Shown: positions 1-12,602, numbered from the stretch's first letter. The stretch: 64,000 bases of DNA from Cryphonectria parasitica EP155 (GCF_011745365.1 NW_024468909.1:372001-436000), one strand, 5' to 3'. A program made the numbers and translations. The notes: a model not told the origin generated them from the letters alone.

Positions 1-1982
1 TCTGACCCCGATCTCAGTTGACTCCGAATCAGCTGAGGTTACGAGATATCTCGGCCAAAACAGCATTCCTGCCCTGCTGAGGGAACAATCCTCCCCCAAC
101 GACCGGCCAGAGGGGGTCGACCACATCCGCCAGGACATGCGGTCTATTCTGGGATTGGACAACTCCGCCCCGTTCCCCCTCATGTCATCCAGGCATCTGG
201 AGAAACTGACTGCCGACATCTCGGCAGAGCTACCGTCGGACAGGGAGGTCTACAAGTAGGTTGAACTCGGCCGTCGTTGCACCCCCAAAACCCACCGCCC
301 TTCTTCTCCCCCTCTACGCCTTGGCTAGAGCCAGGCCTTGAAAACTTTCAGTCAAGACCCTTTCTTTTGACACTTCCAGGCTGTTCCGCACCTACAAGGA
401 AATCCCTCAGGTCTTCTGGGGCTTCGTCATCGATATTGACGATCTGGAGTCGAAACTCATGGACTATCTGGAGGAAAGGGCCAAGAACGCAAGGAGCGCC
501 ACCAAGGCGCCCAGAAAACCAGTTTCGGCTTCGTGGCTCGCCATCCTCTTCGCGGTGCTCGCCGTGGGCTCTCAGTACCACGACTCGCCCTATCATATCC
601 GAACCAGCAGCTCGCAAAAATACCTTCAAATCTCTATGCACTTCCTTCGGCTTGGCAACTTCCTCCTGAGGCCCAATTTCGATTCGATACAGGCCTTGCT
701 TCTTGTTTCGTTTAGTCTTCTTAACGATATGAAGGCCGAAGGATCTTGGGCCCTGCTCGGTCTCACCTGTCGGCTTGCCCTGTCGCTTGGCCTTCACCGC
801 GTGAACACACACCCTCCGACGGACCCGGAGGGGCAAAGGAAAGAACTAATCAGGAGGAAGTTATGGTGAGAATTTGCACTCTAGCAAACACCCACGGGCC
901 AAGAGAAAGTAGCTGACTGTGACAGGTGGTGCTGTCTGTGGCACGACACCCTAACGTCGTTATCCTTTGATCGGTAATGTCTTCCTGTCTCTCGGAGCTG
1001 TCCCGAAACCTCTTACTGACGCCCAAGAAAGCGCACCCATGACGAACATCCCGTGCTGCCCGATCCCACTGTCTCCCAAGGCCGAGACCGGTGGCCTCAC
1101 CTACCTCGAGGCTATGTACCATCTCTGCGAACACATCAACCGACGTCTCAACCCAGACGCGCTCGCAGAGGCGACCTACGTGCAGATCCTTGACAACTGC
1201 GAGGCTATTGAGAAGCTGCGCGATCGCGTCATCCCTCAGATCCGCCACAAGGAGGCCTGCAAGTCAGCTGTCGATCGCCTTCAACACTTTGCCATCCGCC
1301 TTCATACGAGCTTCGTCGCCTCGGTGTGCTGCCGGCCGGCGCTCAAGCGGGGCGCGGCGAGCAACCTCAGCTCGTCCGAGAGTAAGGTCCTCGCCAGCAA
1401 GTGCAAGGAGAACCTCACCGAGACGGTACGTATGTTCCTCGCCATGCACCAGCTGTCGGTCATTCCCACGCGGTCGTGGGCCTTTACGTACCATGGCCTC
1501 TCCTCGGCTGTCCTCCTCGGCCTCCTCCCGGAGACCAAGACAGACCCCGAGATTCGTCAGCTCCAGGGCGATCTCATCTCGGCCCTGTCGGCCACGGCTG
1601 CCAAGGACCAAACCTCGCCCATGCCGCACATCCACAAGACAGACAAGGACATTGAACTGTCCGGCCCGCTGTCACGAGCCCTCGTGGCTCTGAAAAACAT
1701 ATACGACCACGGGCATGTGATGGGTTCTGCGCTCAGGCGCGACAATGGAACCCGCTCTGGAACCCGCACGCCTCTGGCTATCAACCAACTTACCAACCCT
1801 CCCGTTGGTCTTGCCGAAGGCACGGATCCGAGTCTACTTGCTCCCTATCCGCAGCAGGGGGCTGGTTCCACTGGCGCACAAGGCCTGGATCCCCATCAGG
1901 ATGCTGCACTCGCTATGGCGGAGCTGCAGAACGGAAGCGCAATAAGCGACTTGGCTAGGTAAGTGATACTGATCTATCTATC

Positions 1983-2013
<31 letters not shown>

Positions 2014-2359
2014 TTTTTAACCCTCATTTGTATGGACGTGCGCAGTCATAGCTAACCATGTCAGCACCGCCAGCTTGCCCTTTGGGCCGACTACACAACA
2101 GCCACTGGGAATGCCAGACCTGGGTGCGCTCGACCCGAACGCGTATATCGAGCCCATGGAACTTTACGATTCTATCTTCTGGGGTGAGTCCACCTTTGCG
2201 CATCTCTCTGCTCGTGGGAGGGATCGCCATGAGGCTTACATGTGTGGCTTGATGACAGAGTCCCCGGACCCTTGGAATTCTGGTCTGGACTCGATGAGCT
2301 TCGACTTTCTCGCGCAACCGCCACCGGGCCAGCCACCACAGCAGCAGTTTTATTTCTGA
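1..2359 (+). CDS. Fungal transcription factor, C-terminal part (Fungal_trans / middle homology region); 5' end outside window
   Basis: Exons read as <1..255, 380..865, 926..973, 1032..1958, 2065..2183 and 2259..2359, all with GT-AG introns that keep frame; 644 residues are visible. The reading frame is open from base 2. The segment RYLGQNSIPALLR, then FWGFVIDIDDLESKL, WALLGLTCRLALSLGLHR and LWWCLWHDTLTSLSFDR is the pattern of the fungal-specific transcription factor domain (PF04082) found in Zn2Cys6 regulators. The last exons encode a Pro/Gln-rich, acidic tail ending in QQQFYF, as expected for an activation region. The DNA-binding Zn cluster would lie upstream of the window and is not seen. 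Intron 4 (1959..2064) contains a long CT microsatellite. Assignment to the family is firm; the regulated pathway is unknown. Its position beside a GH3 gene invites but does not prove a role in carbohydrate regulation. Confidence 0.85.
1977..2012. repeat. CT microsatellite in transcription factor intron 4
   Basis: A near-pure CT run directly after the 5' splice site of the fourth intron. It sits in the intron and leaves the coding frame untouched. Confidence 0.9.
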
Positions 2360-4536
2360 ACGCGACCACTCGTCAACGCTTTCCTTGAATCTATAGTTCT
2401 GACTGTGTGTGTCCAAGCGTCATCGCAAGATCTAATCTCCTGGTTGTGGCTGACTACCTCGGCCATTTCTTTTCGTCTCCTTTACTCCCTTCCTTAGTTG
2501 CTTGCAGTATTGTGTGCTGAGGCGTCGATAACATCATCATTGGAGGTTTTACCTCCCGGAAAAGGGTGTCTTGGTCTGGCTCGGCGCCATTGTTAAATTG
2601 CTTCATGACAAGGTCTTCTCACATTACGCGTGGAGGGTCTATTGGTTCTTGGTTCAGGTAGATTGTCAAGAATGAGCAGATGTATCGGATATGTTCGTTT
2701 TAAAATGGGGGGTATATTCGTTCTATCTGGCCAGGTGCCTACTGCTTCAACGCTGCGAAAGGCGATGGGGGGTGGGTTGAGGACTAGCAATTGTAGGTTA
2801 CAAATAAAGGAGGGTAGCAAACGGGCCAAACAGAGGTCTTGACAATACGTAGTGTATATGCACCACTAGGTATGGTGAGGACTCTAGTCTTTCCATTGCT
2901 GCCTGGCTGTTCATCACTCTGTCTCTGGACGCCACGGCGCCTCTCACACGCCCCGTCCTCCTCTTCAAGCAACGAACAGGACAACCCACCACTTCCACTT
3001 CTTCAACCAAACCACCATCCGAAGATTTCACCAGCCACAAAGCTCCACGTCAGAGCTGATATGCATCAGGTAGATGTCACGTTGCTCTGTACGAAACTTT
3101 CAGTGGGTGTGGTGGTGATGGTGGTGGTGGTGGAGCTAGGGAAGGGAGAGGGATGCTATCGAGGCGCCAGACAAAGAGCAGGAGAGGGGGAAGGTTGGGG
3201 AAATGCTAGAGGTGAGATTGTAAAAGGCGGGGAAAAGAGAACAGGCATGATGGAGGATATCTTGGCAGGCGAACACAAAAAGTAAACGGCAAAGAGGACA
3301 GGGAAAAGAATTATTCACGCAGGGGTTGAGTGTACTTAATCAATAGGTGACAGACTCGCCGTACCTTGCGAGGGAGAATGATGAGATAGATTTGTACTTG
3401 TACAGGCCTGGGGGTAGACCAAGTAAATAAATTGGGGAAGCACATAGTAAGTGGATCTTGGAGTCAATAAACCATAACCGTAATATTATTTGAGTACAAG
3501 GTACAAAAGTACCTCAAGGAAGCATAACGATGACGATGACGATGACAGACAGCCGCCGGCATGCAACGGGTCAGTGTGTCGTTCCTGCCCCAAAGACCAA
3601 AACTAACAAAAGCAACCCCCGCACGAACCCACGAACGCACGCACACAAGCAGTCGTCGCTGACTGAACAAAGAAACCGACAAAAGAATTGTCGTCAGGGA
3701 ATATTGGCATGCTGACATCTCATGCATGCATACAACAGCACACGAGTAGCATCGATGATTACCACCATGCATCAGAGATCCGAACCTGGACAATGCAAGG
3801 ACACACACAATGCAAGACGACCCACCCACCTCAACCAGCCAGCCCAAACTTTTCTTTCTTCATCTGCGTTCCGAGATTGACTTCCGGTGCCGCCGGGTTC
3901 TACTCCGACCCTCCGGCACTGACGGCATTGGCATGGGTTATCGCCAGGCAGAAGAGAAAAGAAGGGAAAAAACGACAGATGCAGGAAGCAAGCATGTTGT
4001 GGAATATGGTCCGTTCCGGGGTGAGCTGTCAAGGGCTAAGCCATGTTATTGTGATCGGCCCTTCTCGAGGCGGGCTACAGACCGCTACTGCTGTGCTGTG
4101 ACCACAAGCCAGGACAGATGCAGTATCGACTGTATGCAGGACGGGACTCGCCTCGACCTGACCTGAACTGCTTCCCCAGGGGGCTCCGTTGCCCCCCCCC
4201 CCCTTCTCCCCCTCTCGGTCGGCCACCGCCCACCGCCCACCCCCCCTGACGATTCCACCCCACCCAGCCCAACAGGCCCCGTCTTGGCTGGGGTAAAAGA
4301 CGGTTACTATCCACTACAGCACTGAATTCCTTGCCGTGGGGTTCATGGGACGAACCACTATGGGGTAGGAGAGAGGAGAAGCAGCATGAGGTAGAAGACG
4401 ATGAAAGAAGGGGGACAGCCACCCCACACAAACAAACACGAGCTTCCACGGTTCATCGAACGAGGCCTAGGGCTGACCTGCACAAGCCCGTCACAGGGAT
4501 CAAGGCCCATGCCAGACCAGAATGACGCCGAACATA

Positions 4537-4539
<3 letters not shown>

Positions 4540-4569
<30 letters not shown>
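4540..4569. repeat. Poly-T homopolymer (about 30 nt)
   Basis: An uninterrupted T run in the intergenic region. It could be a reverse-inserted poly-A tail, but no retroelement coding remnant or target-site duplication is visible beside it. Confidence 0.9.
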
Positions 4570-5202
4570 CCTTCCATTCTTCCGATTTGTTTCTTCTCTC
4601 TACTCCCATTTCCCTGCTCCTCTTGTGATGATGTATTTTCCTGCGGAGTAACTCCAAGCTTCTGCCGTCATGGATGATTCCGAGCTTGGGTGGGCGGGTC
4701 CTCTCCCATCAGTGGTGTAAGGTATGTACGATGGTCTGTGGTTTTTGGAGCATATTTTCTCCTTTGGTTTTCTGAGTGGTGGTGTTGATAGTGGAGGAGC
4801 AGCAGCAACAGGAACAAGTAACTCTTGTGGTCATACGTTGCCAAGGGGTAACCTGGTTGATCTATAGTATACTGCATAGTCGATCACATCGTGACGTTCT
4901 CCTGGTCTCCTGATGGGTTTTCCTTTTATTTTTCCTTGGTCCCGTCCCTGACGTTGTACTACTTACTACCCCGGTAGATCCAAGATCCATACCCCAGTTT
5001 TCACATACCTCAGCTGTTTGTTGATTCACACATGCTTATTTTCTTATTTATTTAACCCTTCCAGCCCCGCCCCGTCCTGTGAAGGAAAGTGAAGGCCTTT
5101 TTACTTTTGAGGCCATCCATTTCACACTCCATCCCCCCCCCCCCACCCTCCCTCTCTTTCTGTTGGTGAATGTCTCCCTGTCTCTGTTCATATCACAAAG
5201 CC

Positions 5203-5210
5203 ATATAAAG
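5203..5210 (+). promoter_or_regulatory. TATA-like box of the GH3 gene
   Basis: ATATAAAG lies about 125 bp upstream of the GH3 ATG at 5330, a typical core-promoter distance for fungal secreted-enzyme genes. Inferred from sequence and distance only. Confidence 0.45.
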
Positions 5211-5329
5211 TCCCAATTGGCTATCCCTCCCCTTCCTATTCCTCGTCAAGGTGGCTTGGAAGCAATACGCACACAAGCATCTTGGGGGACCAGTAAGAGA
5301 CAGTTCTTTTCCACACAAAGAGAGACAAC

Positions 5330-8300
5330 ATGAAAGGACCAGCTGCGGCTGTTCTCTGGTTGGCGAGCCTCGGCTCAGCCATTGCCACGAACGAGGTACG
5401 TATTCACACAAGCATGCATGATCTCGTAGTTGGGGGACATGGCCTTGCTGGTCAGCTTGTATGGCAGCATACCAGTCGGGCACTCTGCCATGCGTCAACC
5501 ATCAAGTCAATGTCTACACACATACATGTGACTCTGGTTGATATGTGCTGACGTTGATCACGTTACAGCTTCACGAGCGGCAGCAGTCTGAGCTCGCTTC
5601 CTCAGACCCATTCTACCCTTCGCCATGGATGGATCCTAACGCCGAGGGTTGGGAGGATGCCTACGCCCAGGCCAAGGCCATCGTCTCACAGATGACCATC
5701 ATGGAGAAGGTGAACCTGACAACAGGCGTCGGGTGAGTGTATTTCCTCCTTGTATCCTGCCCTTTTCCACCAAGGCTAGTCCTATACTATTGTACTATAA
5801 CGCAGGCACAAGGCTGACAAGATCATATAACAGCTGGGAGGGTGGACTCTGCGTGGGCAACACCGGCAGCGTACCCCGCCTGGGCATCCGCAGTCTGTGT
5901 ATGCAGGACTCGCCGCTCGGTGTCCGCTTCGCCGATTGGGTCTCGGCCTTTCCCTCGGGCCAGACCACCGCGGCGACATGGAGCCGTGACCTCATGTACC
6001 GTCGCGGCCTGGCCATGGGCCAGGAGCACAAGGGCAAGGGTGTCGACGTCCAGTTGGGACCCGTCGCAGGACCCCTTGGCCGCTCGCCCGAGGGCGGCAG
6101 GAACTGGGAAGGCTTCTCTGTCGACCCTGTGCTGACGGGTGTTGGCATGGCCGAGACCATCAAGGGCATCCAGTCTGTGGGTGTGGTGGCTACAGCCAAG
6201 CACTTTATAGGCAACGAGCAAGGTATGTGGTATATTGTGTATACTTGAAATGAACAAAACTAGGCTTGACTGTACTAACAGCATCATCAAAAAAAAAACC
6301 AGAGCACTTCCGTCAGGAGCCAGAGGCTGTCGGGTATGGATTCAACATCACCGAGTCCATCTCTTCCAATATCGACGACAAGACCCTGCACGAGCTCTAC
6401 GTCTGGCCCTTTGCAGATGCGGTCCGGGCTGGTGTGGGCTCTGTTATGTGCTCATACAACCAGATCAACAACTCGTACGCCTGCCAGAACTCCAAGATGC
6501 TCAACAACATTCTCAAGGGCGAGCTCGGCTTCCAGGGCTTCGTCATGAGTGACTGGTCTGCCCAGCACACTGGTGTCGCGGGCGCTGTGGCCGGCCTTGG
6601 TAGGTTTTTTTTTTTTTTTTCCTTTTACAATTCTGATCTAATATACATTGCCCCAGCTCTCAGTATACCAAAGGCTAATCAACCCCAACAGACATGTGCA
6701 TGCCTGGTGACACCGCCTTCGATACAGGCGACGCCTACTGGGGCTCCAACCTCACCATTGCCGTCCTCAACGAGACCATGCCCCTATACCGCCTCGATGA
6801 TATGGCATTGCGCATCATGGCCGCCCTCTACAAGGTCGGCTTCACCCTCGACGAGCCCGGCCCCAACTTCTCCTCCTGGACCAGGGAGACCTACCAGAAC
6901 GCCTACTACTACGCGCAGGAGGGCTGGCAACAGGTCAACCAGCACGTCGACGTCCGCGGCGAGCATGCCGCCGTCATCCGTGAGATCGGCGCCAAGGGCA
7001 CCGTCCTCCTCAAGAACTCGGGCGTCCTTCCCCTGGACAAACCCAAGTTCGTCGCCGTGATTGGTGAAGACGCTGGCCCTGCTCTGTATGGCCCGAACGG
7101 TTGCGCAGCCGGTGACCATGGCTGTGACAATGGCACGCTGGCCATGGGCTGGGGATCCGGCACCTCTGACTTCCCCTACCTCGTCACGCCCGACAGCGCC
7201 GTACAGCAACAGGTCCTGTCCTATGGCGGCCGCTACGAGAGCGTCCTTGACAACTATGCGACGAGCCAGATCGAGACACTTGTCCGGCAGGCGGGTTCTA
7301 CGGCGATCGTATTCATCAACGCCGACAGCGGCGAGGGCTATATCAACGTCGACGGCAACATGGGCGACCGCAACAACCTGACCAACTGGAACGCCGGCGA
7401 CGACCTCGTGAAGAATGTCTCGGCTATCAATAACAACACCATCGTGGTCATCCACAGCGTCGGGCCCACCCTGCTCACCGACTGGTACGACCATCCCAAC
7501 ATCACCGCCATTCTTTGGGCCGGTCTCCCGGGCCAGGAGTCTGGCAATGCCCTCGTTGACGTCCTCTTCGGCGCCGTCAACCCTGCTGGCCGCTCCCCCT
7601 TCACCTGGGGCGCCACGCGCGAGAGCTATGGCACAGATGTTCTATACGAGCCCAACAACGGCGACGGAGCACCCCAGGACGACTTCACCGAGGGTGTCTT
7701 CATCGACTACCGCTACTTCGACAAGACCAACGCCACGCCCATCTACGAGTTCGGCTTTGGCCTTTCATACACCACCTTCGAGTACTCGAACCTCCAAGTC
7801 ACCAAGGTGACCAACGCCAGCGCCTACGTCGCCAACACGGGCTACTCTGCCGCGGCGCCCATCATCGGCAGCAGCAACTTCTCGACGGATATCGCCGACT
7901 ACGCGTTTCCACAGGGCAGCTTCGACTACATCACGGCCTACATCTACCCGTACCTCAACTCCACCACCTCCCTCGAGGCCGCCTCCAACGACTCCAGCTA
8001 CGGCCAGACCGCCGCCGAGTTCCTGCCCCCCAACGCCACCTCGTCGGCGCCGCAGCCCCTGCTGCCCGCCTCAGGAGCACCAGGTGGCAACCCGGGCCTC
8101 TGGGACGTTCTGTACACCGTGACAGCGGACATCCAGAACACGGGGTCCCTAGACGGCGACGAGGTGCCCCAGCTGTACCTCAGCCTCGGTGGTCCCGACG
8201 ACCCCAAGGTCGTGCTGCGCGGGTTCGACCGCCTCACCATCGCGGCGGGCCAGACGGCGACGTTCACGGTGCAGCTGACGCGGCGTGATCTGAGCAACTG

Positions 8301-8400
8301 GGACACGGTCTCCCAGGACTGGGTGATCAGCAGCTACCCCAAGACGGTCTATGTCGGACGGAGCAGCAGGAAACTGGACCTGAGCGCTTCCTTGTCGTAG
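5330..8400 (+). CDS. Secreted GH3 beta-glucosidase (large BGL1 type)
   Basis: Five exons: 5330..5395, 5569..5732, 5834..6222, 6303..6599, 6692..8400, giving 874 residues, the usual length of large extracellular GH3 beta-glucosidases. Residues 1-19 are a signal peptide (hydrophobic core ending in AIA). The N-terminal TIM-barrel region carries [20 protein letters not shown] and the KHFIGNEQ motif. The nucleophile is Asp at about 290 in GFVMSDW. The acid/base Glu is near 520 in [10 protein letters not shown], as in Aspergillus BGL1-type enzymes. A fibronectin III-like domain occupies roughly the last 85 residues. It hydrolyses terminal beta-linked glucose from cellobiose and other short beta-glucans outside the cell. 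Intron 4 contains a T run directly after the donor. A TATA-like box lies about 125 bp before the start. The start is chosen because it opens the signal peptide. Family certain; preferred linkage not readable from sequence. Confidence 0.95.
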
Positions 8401-10460
8401 GGATGCAGGGAAGGAAATTTGAGATGATGGGTTCGGTCTCCTGCTGCCCAGGTTCTTTATGAAAATGAGCTGGTAGGTTAATGAGTTATATACTTTTACG
8501 TACATAGTGTTAGAAGATGAGGCTTTTAAAATATTAATGACTATTGAAAGCATCTGGCTGGGCTTGATGGGTATGCAGACTGTGACGGCGTTCTCACTAC
8601 AGATCACTAAAGATGAGAATAATCTTTCCGGTGAGCATAATAACGTTTTTGGGGGGGGGAAGCATAAGGGAAATATTTGACCTGACGGTTGTGTTTACTA
8701 CTTGGTAAGTACGAATGGATACGAACGACCTCCTGGGGAGGACGAGTGAGGGAGGCTTCGTGCCATCGGCGAATTCATTGTCTTGGACCCCTTGTTAAAA
8801 CAAGGAATGGGTAGTAAAAGTCATGATCGAAACAATATTGAAAACAAGGAGTTGCTTTCTCAAAGTTTTGTTCTGCTTTGTCTATGATTTAGCTGTGGCA
8901 TAGAAATCTGTCGGGACTTCTGAAGGAAAAAGCCTTTCGAAGTCAAGACTGGACATAGGGACCTTGATGGTGACGTTTATTTGCATGCATGCGTAAAACT
9001 TTCTGAGCCAATGCCTTGGAATTTGAACCATTGAAAGGGAAAAGATAGGGGCTATAGAGATGCTTGACAGATAATTTGACGCTGTGAGAAACTTTCTTTC
9101 CTCTCGTACCCAAGTATGACAACGAAAAGCTTCGGATGAGTTTCTCTGAGCCTCATCATGTTTGTCTCCTTTGAGAGCCCCTCAAAATCACTTTTCTTGT
9201 TTTGTGATGGCATGTAGTGTGCTTTGTTCCGAATTGTCTGAACACCACGAGGCATTATTATTTTGTTATCCGTTACAGTTGACGACGATACTTCATAAAT
9301 GCAGACTCGTGGAGAAGTATTAGGTATAGCCAGTGTCGGGCTGAATACGTTTGTCTTTTTCCCACAAGAACCAAAATGCATAGCTATTGTTGTTGGGATT
9401 ACATTGTAGACAATTTGCACAAAAGGAGGGCCTTGTATTCTCTGTTCGTATAGAATTACAAACATTTTCATCAGTAGACACAACAATTTTCTACGCACGA
9501 TACTACATTGTTAATATTTACCAGTCAACTGTATTCATAATGTCGAATGACCCGAGTGAGACTATGTTGCCTCCTTGCTGATCGGTTTATCATTAGCACA
9601 ATCAGATTGGTATCCCAGCAGGTCAGTTTCGCTCCCAAAGACACAGCGAATATTGTGTGAGTTTATCCATTTTCGTCAAGATGCATGCTGAACCGTTGCA
9701 GACAGCTGCCACGCCGTATTCCCGCCCCTTTACAGATAACCTGAGCCGAGAGCTGCCCAAACAGGCAATATATATTGGGAGTATTTGTCGAACATCAACA
9801 CTCATTCATTTCCACAAAGGTAAAAGGCTTTTTAATTTACAAGCGCCTAATTAGTACATACTTCGCACTGACATTCCCCATCGGCACATCTCTACCCCGG
9901 TGCAAAGGCGGGTCCTCCGTTCCCCAAGACATGCGCTCCAATGAACCGCAGCGGGGGACGGGCCTTTTTCCCTTGTCCAATTTCCTTCTTTGCGCCCGCT
10001 CCTTGTTCGGTTACTCGAGTCAATAAAGTCAGTACCAAGAATTCTGGGGAAAAGGGTATCATTGTGCTACGACCCTCGTGACCACATCTAGCGGAGAGAA
10101 GAGGAAATCCGTCCGCCCGCCCGTCCATGCGGTCCACACGGCCTCACTACTGGAAAACGAAGGCAGAGATGGACGAGAGTTGGATTTGGTTTAGGGGGTT
10201 AAGGCTTATACGAAGTCTTGGTGTAGTGACGTCGACCTTTGTGTACACACGATGTCACTGTATGGACTCAAGGCTTCCATACGAAGACTTCCTATAAAGG
10301 AGGCCAACCTTGAGAACTGCTGCTGGAGAAAAGAGGATCATGGACATCTCAGCCGGATGAAGCAGATTTGACACCCTCTCCTTGGAGGCGTGAGAGGATT
10401 CATAACATACTCGGGTTACACGTCCTTGCCAACAAGAACGCCCTCTACAGAAGTACGACC
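8401..10460. other. Intergenic region between GH3 and the GH63/MGH1-like gene
   Basis: AT-richer than the neighbouring exons. A 148-codon open frame on the minus strand (9052-9498) has no recognisable domain and no splice support, so I do not call it a gene. A TGACGTCG element (10227-10234) and a TATAAAG (10293-10299) lie 227 and 162 bp before the next start codon. Confidence 0.6.
10293..10299 (+). promoter_or_regulatory. TATA-like box of the GH63/MGH1-like gene
   Basis: TATAAAG about 162 bp upstream of the ATG at 10461. A TGACGT bZIP-type half site stands 60 bp further upstream (10227-10234). Confidence 0.45.
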
Positions 10461-12602
10461 ATGGCTCGACGTCCTGCCTCCCTCGTCCTCCTCTCCCTCC
10501 TCGCCCAGCTGGGTCTCCTCCTATGCCCTCTGACCACAGCCCAGCAGCTGGACGCCACGACCATCTGCGAAGAGTACTTTGGCAACGACGCCCCCTGGTA
10601 CATCCCACGCATCCCGCTCTTCCAGTCGAGCGACGCCACGCTCAACGATGTCTACTACTACCGCTGGAACATCTTCCGGGCGCACCAGCGCGACCTGGGC
10701 AGCCTGGGCTTCATCTCGACCGAGTTCCTGGACGACGTCTCGTGGGAGCTGTTCCCGTTCGCCTCGCTCAACGACGCGACGGGCTTCCACCTGGGCGAGG
10801 GCCGCTGGCTGCGCGACAGGCGGTACAGCCACGACTACATCGACTTCATGTACACGTACCATGACGAGAGCGCCACGTACGGCAACGACAGGCACTTTAG
10901 CGAGGCCATCGCAGACGCGGTGTGGCGGACGTACCTGGTGGACGGCGACCTTGCGTCCATCTCACAGCACCATGCCGCCATGGAGACCATCTACGACGAG
11001 TGGGCCGACCACTACGACGACACCAAGTTCCTGTACTGGATCGAGCCTCTGTACGACGCGACAGAGTACACCATCAGCAGCATCGACGCCTCTGGCGGGG
11101 AAGACGGCTTCACGGGCGGCGAGGCCTTCCGCCCGTCCATCAACAGCTACATGTACGCCAACGCCCTCGCCATCGCCCACATCGCCTCGGCCACAGGCGA
11201 CACGGCCACAGCCGCCACGTACGAGGCCCGCGCCGCAGCGATCCAGGGCAACTTCACCGCCAGCCTGTGGAACGCAACCCTGGAGCACTTCATCGACCGG
11301 TACTACCAGGACGACAGCACGTACGTGACATACTGGGACTTTATCCGCGGGCGCGAGCTGGTGGGGCTGACGCCGTGGAACTGGGACGTCGTGCCCAACA
11401 ACGAGACCTACGCGGCCGCCTGGTCGCACGCCCTCAGCACGGCCGACCTGCTCACCGGCTCGGGCCTGCTGGGCACCGTCGAGCCCAGCTACGAGTACTA
11501 CATGCGGCAGTACCGCTACGACGCCGTGACAGGGCTGCGCGAGTGCCAGTGGAACGGCCCCGTGTGGCCCTTTCAGACCACCAGCATGCTGGGCGGCCTG
11601 TCGAACCTGCTGGACCACTACGACCAGGACGTCATCACCGTCAGCGACTATGTAGGCCTGCTCCGTGCCTACGCCGCTCTGCATTATGATGACGCCGGCG
11701 CGCTCAACATTGTCGAGGACTACTACCCCAACAACGGCAGCGCATTGGTGTGGCTGGCCCGCAGCCCGCACTACTTCCACTCCGGCTTCGTGGACCTGAT
11801 CCTGTCGGGCCTGGTAGGCATCCGGCCCCGCTCCGACGACGTGCTCGAGGTGAACCCGCTCGTCGACGGCTCCGTGGCCTGGTTCCGCGTCGACAACGTG
11901 CTGTACCACGGCCACAACGTCAGCGTGCAGTGGGACGCCGACGGCAGCCACTTTGGCACCGCGGGCTTACTGCTGAGCGTCGACGGCGCCCAGGCTAACG
12001 CCTCGTCCACGCTGCAGCGCCTCCTGGCCACCCTGCCCGCCGCCGCCGCCGCCGCCGCCGCCGACCCGCCTGCCATCGCGAGGCCGCTCGCCAAGTCCGT
12101 TCAGCTGCAGGACTACTCGGCGTATCCGTACGGCAACGCCTCTGTCGTGGGTGCGGATGCCGAGCAGATTCATGATGCCATCGACGGCCGCGTGTGGTTC
12201 TGGACCGAGATCGTCAACGGGTACGACAGCGCCGAGGGCGACGGCGAGACGTCGCAGTGGTATTCGGTCAACTTTGGCGCCGAGACAGACATCAGCCGTG
12301 CCGAGATTGCGTTTTACCAGGGCGGCGAGGCTGGCTTCTACACGTACGAGGACGGCACGTTTGCTGCCGTCAATGGGACCTTTGCGGTGCCTGTGAGTTA
12401 TTCGGTGCAGTATGCGAACAGCAGCAGCAGCAGCAGCAGCGACGCGTCGTGGGTCGATGTCACGACCTTGGTGCAGGAGGATGCCGTCGCCAATGGCATC
12501 ACTAATGTAGAGTGGTCCAGTGTGACCACCGAACAGGTCAGGCTTGTGTTTGTGCCGGCCTCTGGGACGCAAGTGCGCTTGGTCGAGTTCAAGGTCTTCT
12601 GA
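10461..12602 (+). CDS. Secreted (alpha/alpha)6-barrel glycoside hydrolase, GH63/MGH1-like, with C-terminal galactose-binding-like domain
   Basis: Single exon, 713 residues. The ATG at 10461 opens a clear signal peptide (LVLLSLLAQLGLLLCPLTTA) ending at TTAQQ. The frame continues 31 codons further upstream, but that part has no ATG and no secretory character. The body has the features of six-hairpin glycosidases: many Trp/Tyr/Asp, PSINSYMYANALAIA, WDFIRGRELVGLTPW, and ECQWNGPVWPF near residues 360-370, the last resembling the catalytic-core signature of GH63 and mannosylglycerate-hydrolase-like enzymes. From about residue 545 there is a beta-rich F5/8 type C-like module (WFWTEIVNGYDS, WYSVNFG, ending RLVEFKVF). 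An Ala run encoded by GCC repeats (about 12038-12060) forms the linker. Multiple N-glycosylation sequons fit secretion. Substrate cannot be read; related fungal proteins are mostly uncharacterised. Confidence 0.8.
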   Translation: MARRPASLVLLSLLAQLGLLLCPLTTAQQLDATTICEEYFGNDAPWYIPRIPLFQSSDATLNDVYYYRWNIFRAHQRDLGSLGFISTEFLDDVSWELFPFASLNDATGFHLGEGRWLRDRRYSHDYIDFMYTYHDESATYGNDRHFSEAIADAVWRTYLVDGDLASISQHHAAMETIYDEWADHYDDTKFLYWIEPLYDATEYTISSIDASGGEDGFTGGEAFRPSINSYMYANALAIAHIASATGDTATAATYEARAAAIQGNFTASLWNATLEHFIDRYYQDDSTYVTYWDFIRGRELVGLTPWNWDVVPNNETYAAAWSHALSTADLLTGSGLLGTVEPSYEYYMRQYRYDAVTGLRECQWNGPVWPFQTTSMLGGLSNLLDHYDQDVITVSDYVGLLRAYAALHYDDAGALNIVEDYYPNNGSALVWLARSPHYFHSGFVDLILSGLVGIRPRSDDVLEVNPLVDGSVAWFRVDNVLYHGHNVSVQWDADGSHFGTAGLLLSVDGAQANASSTLQRLLATLPAAAAAAAADPPAIARPLAKSVQLQDYSAYPYGNASVVGADAEQIHDAIDGRVWFWTEIVNGYDSAEGDGETSQWYSVNFGAETDISRAEIAFYQGGEAGFYTYEDGTFAAVNGTFAVPVSYSVQYANSSSSSSSDASWVDVTTLVQEDAVANGITNVEWSSVTTEQVRLVFVPASGTQVRLVEFKVF

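Larger units (their letters stand above)
2360..5329. other. Intergenic region, 3' flank of the transcription factor and promoter side of GH3 gene
   Basis: No convincing coding sequence: the open frames are short, low-complexity and lack splice support. It holds a GATGAC hexamer repeat (about 3527-3548), a run of 13 C residues near 4190, a run of roughly 30 T residues (4540-4569) and C-rich tracts near 5130-5150. The inverse of the CreA consensus SYGGRG (GCGGGG on the minus strand) occurs at 5065-5070, 260 bp before the GH3 start codon, consistent with carbon repression but a weak single match. Confidence 0.6.

Noticed and set aside
4540..4569. T run considered as the tail of a reverse-oriented LINE or processed copy
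   Set aside because: No target-site duplication or coding remnant is visible next to it; similar homopolymers are common throughout the window.
9052..9498. 148-codon minus-strand frame
   Set aside because: No recognisable domain, no splice or promoter context, and composition like the surrounding AT-rich spacer.
10962..11951. 330-codon minus-strand frame within the GH63/MGH1-like gene
   Set aside because: Opposite strand of a clear secreted enzyme; no domain or signal of its own.
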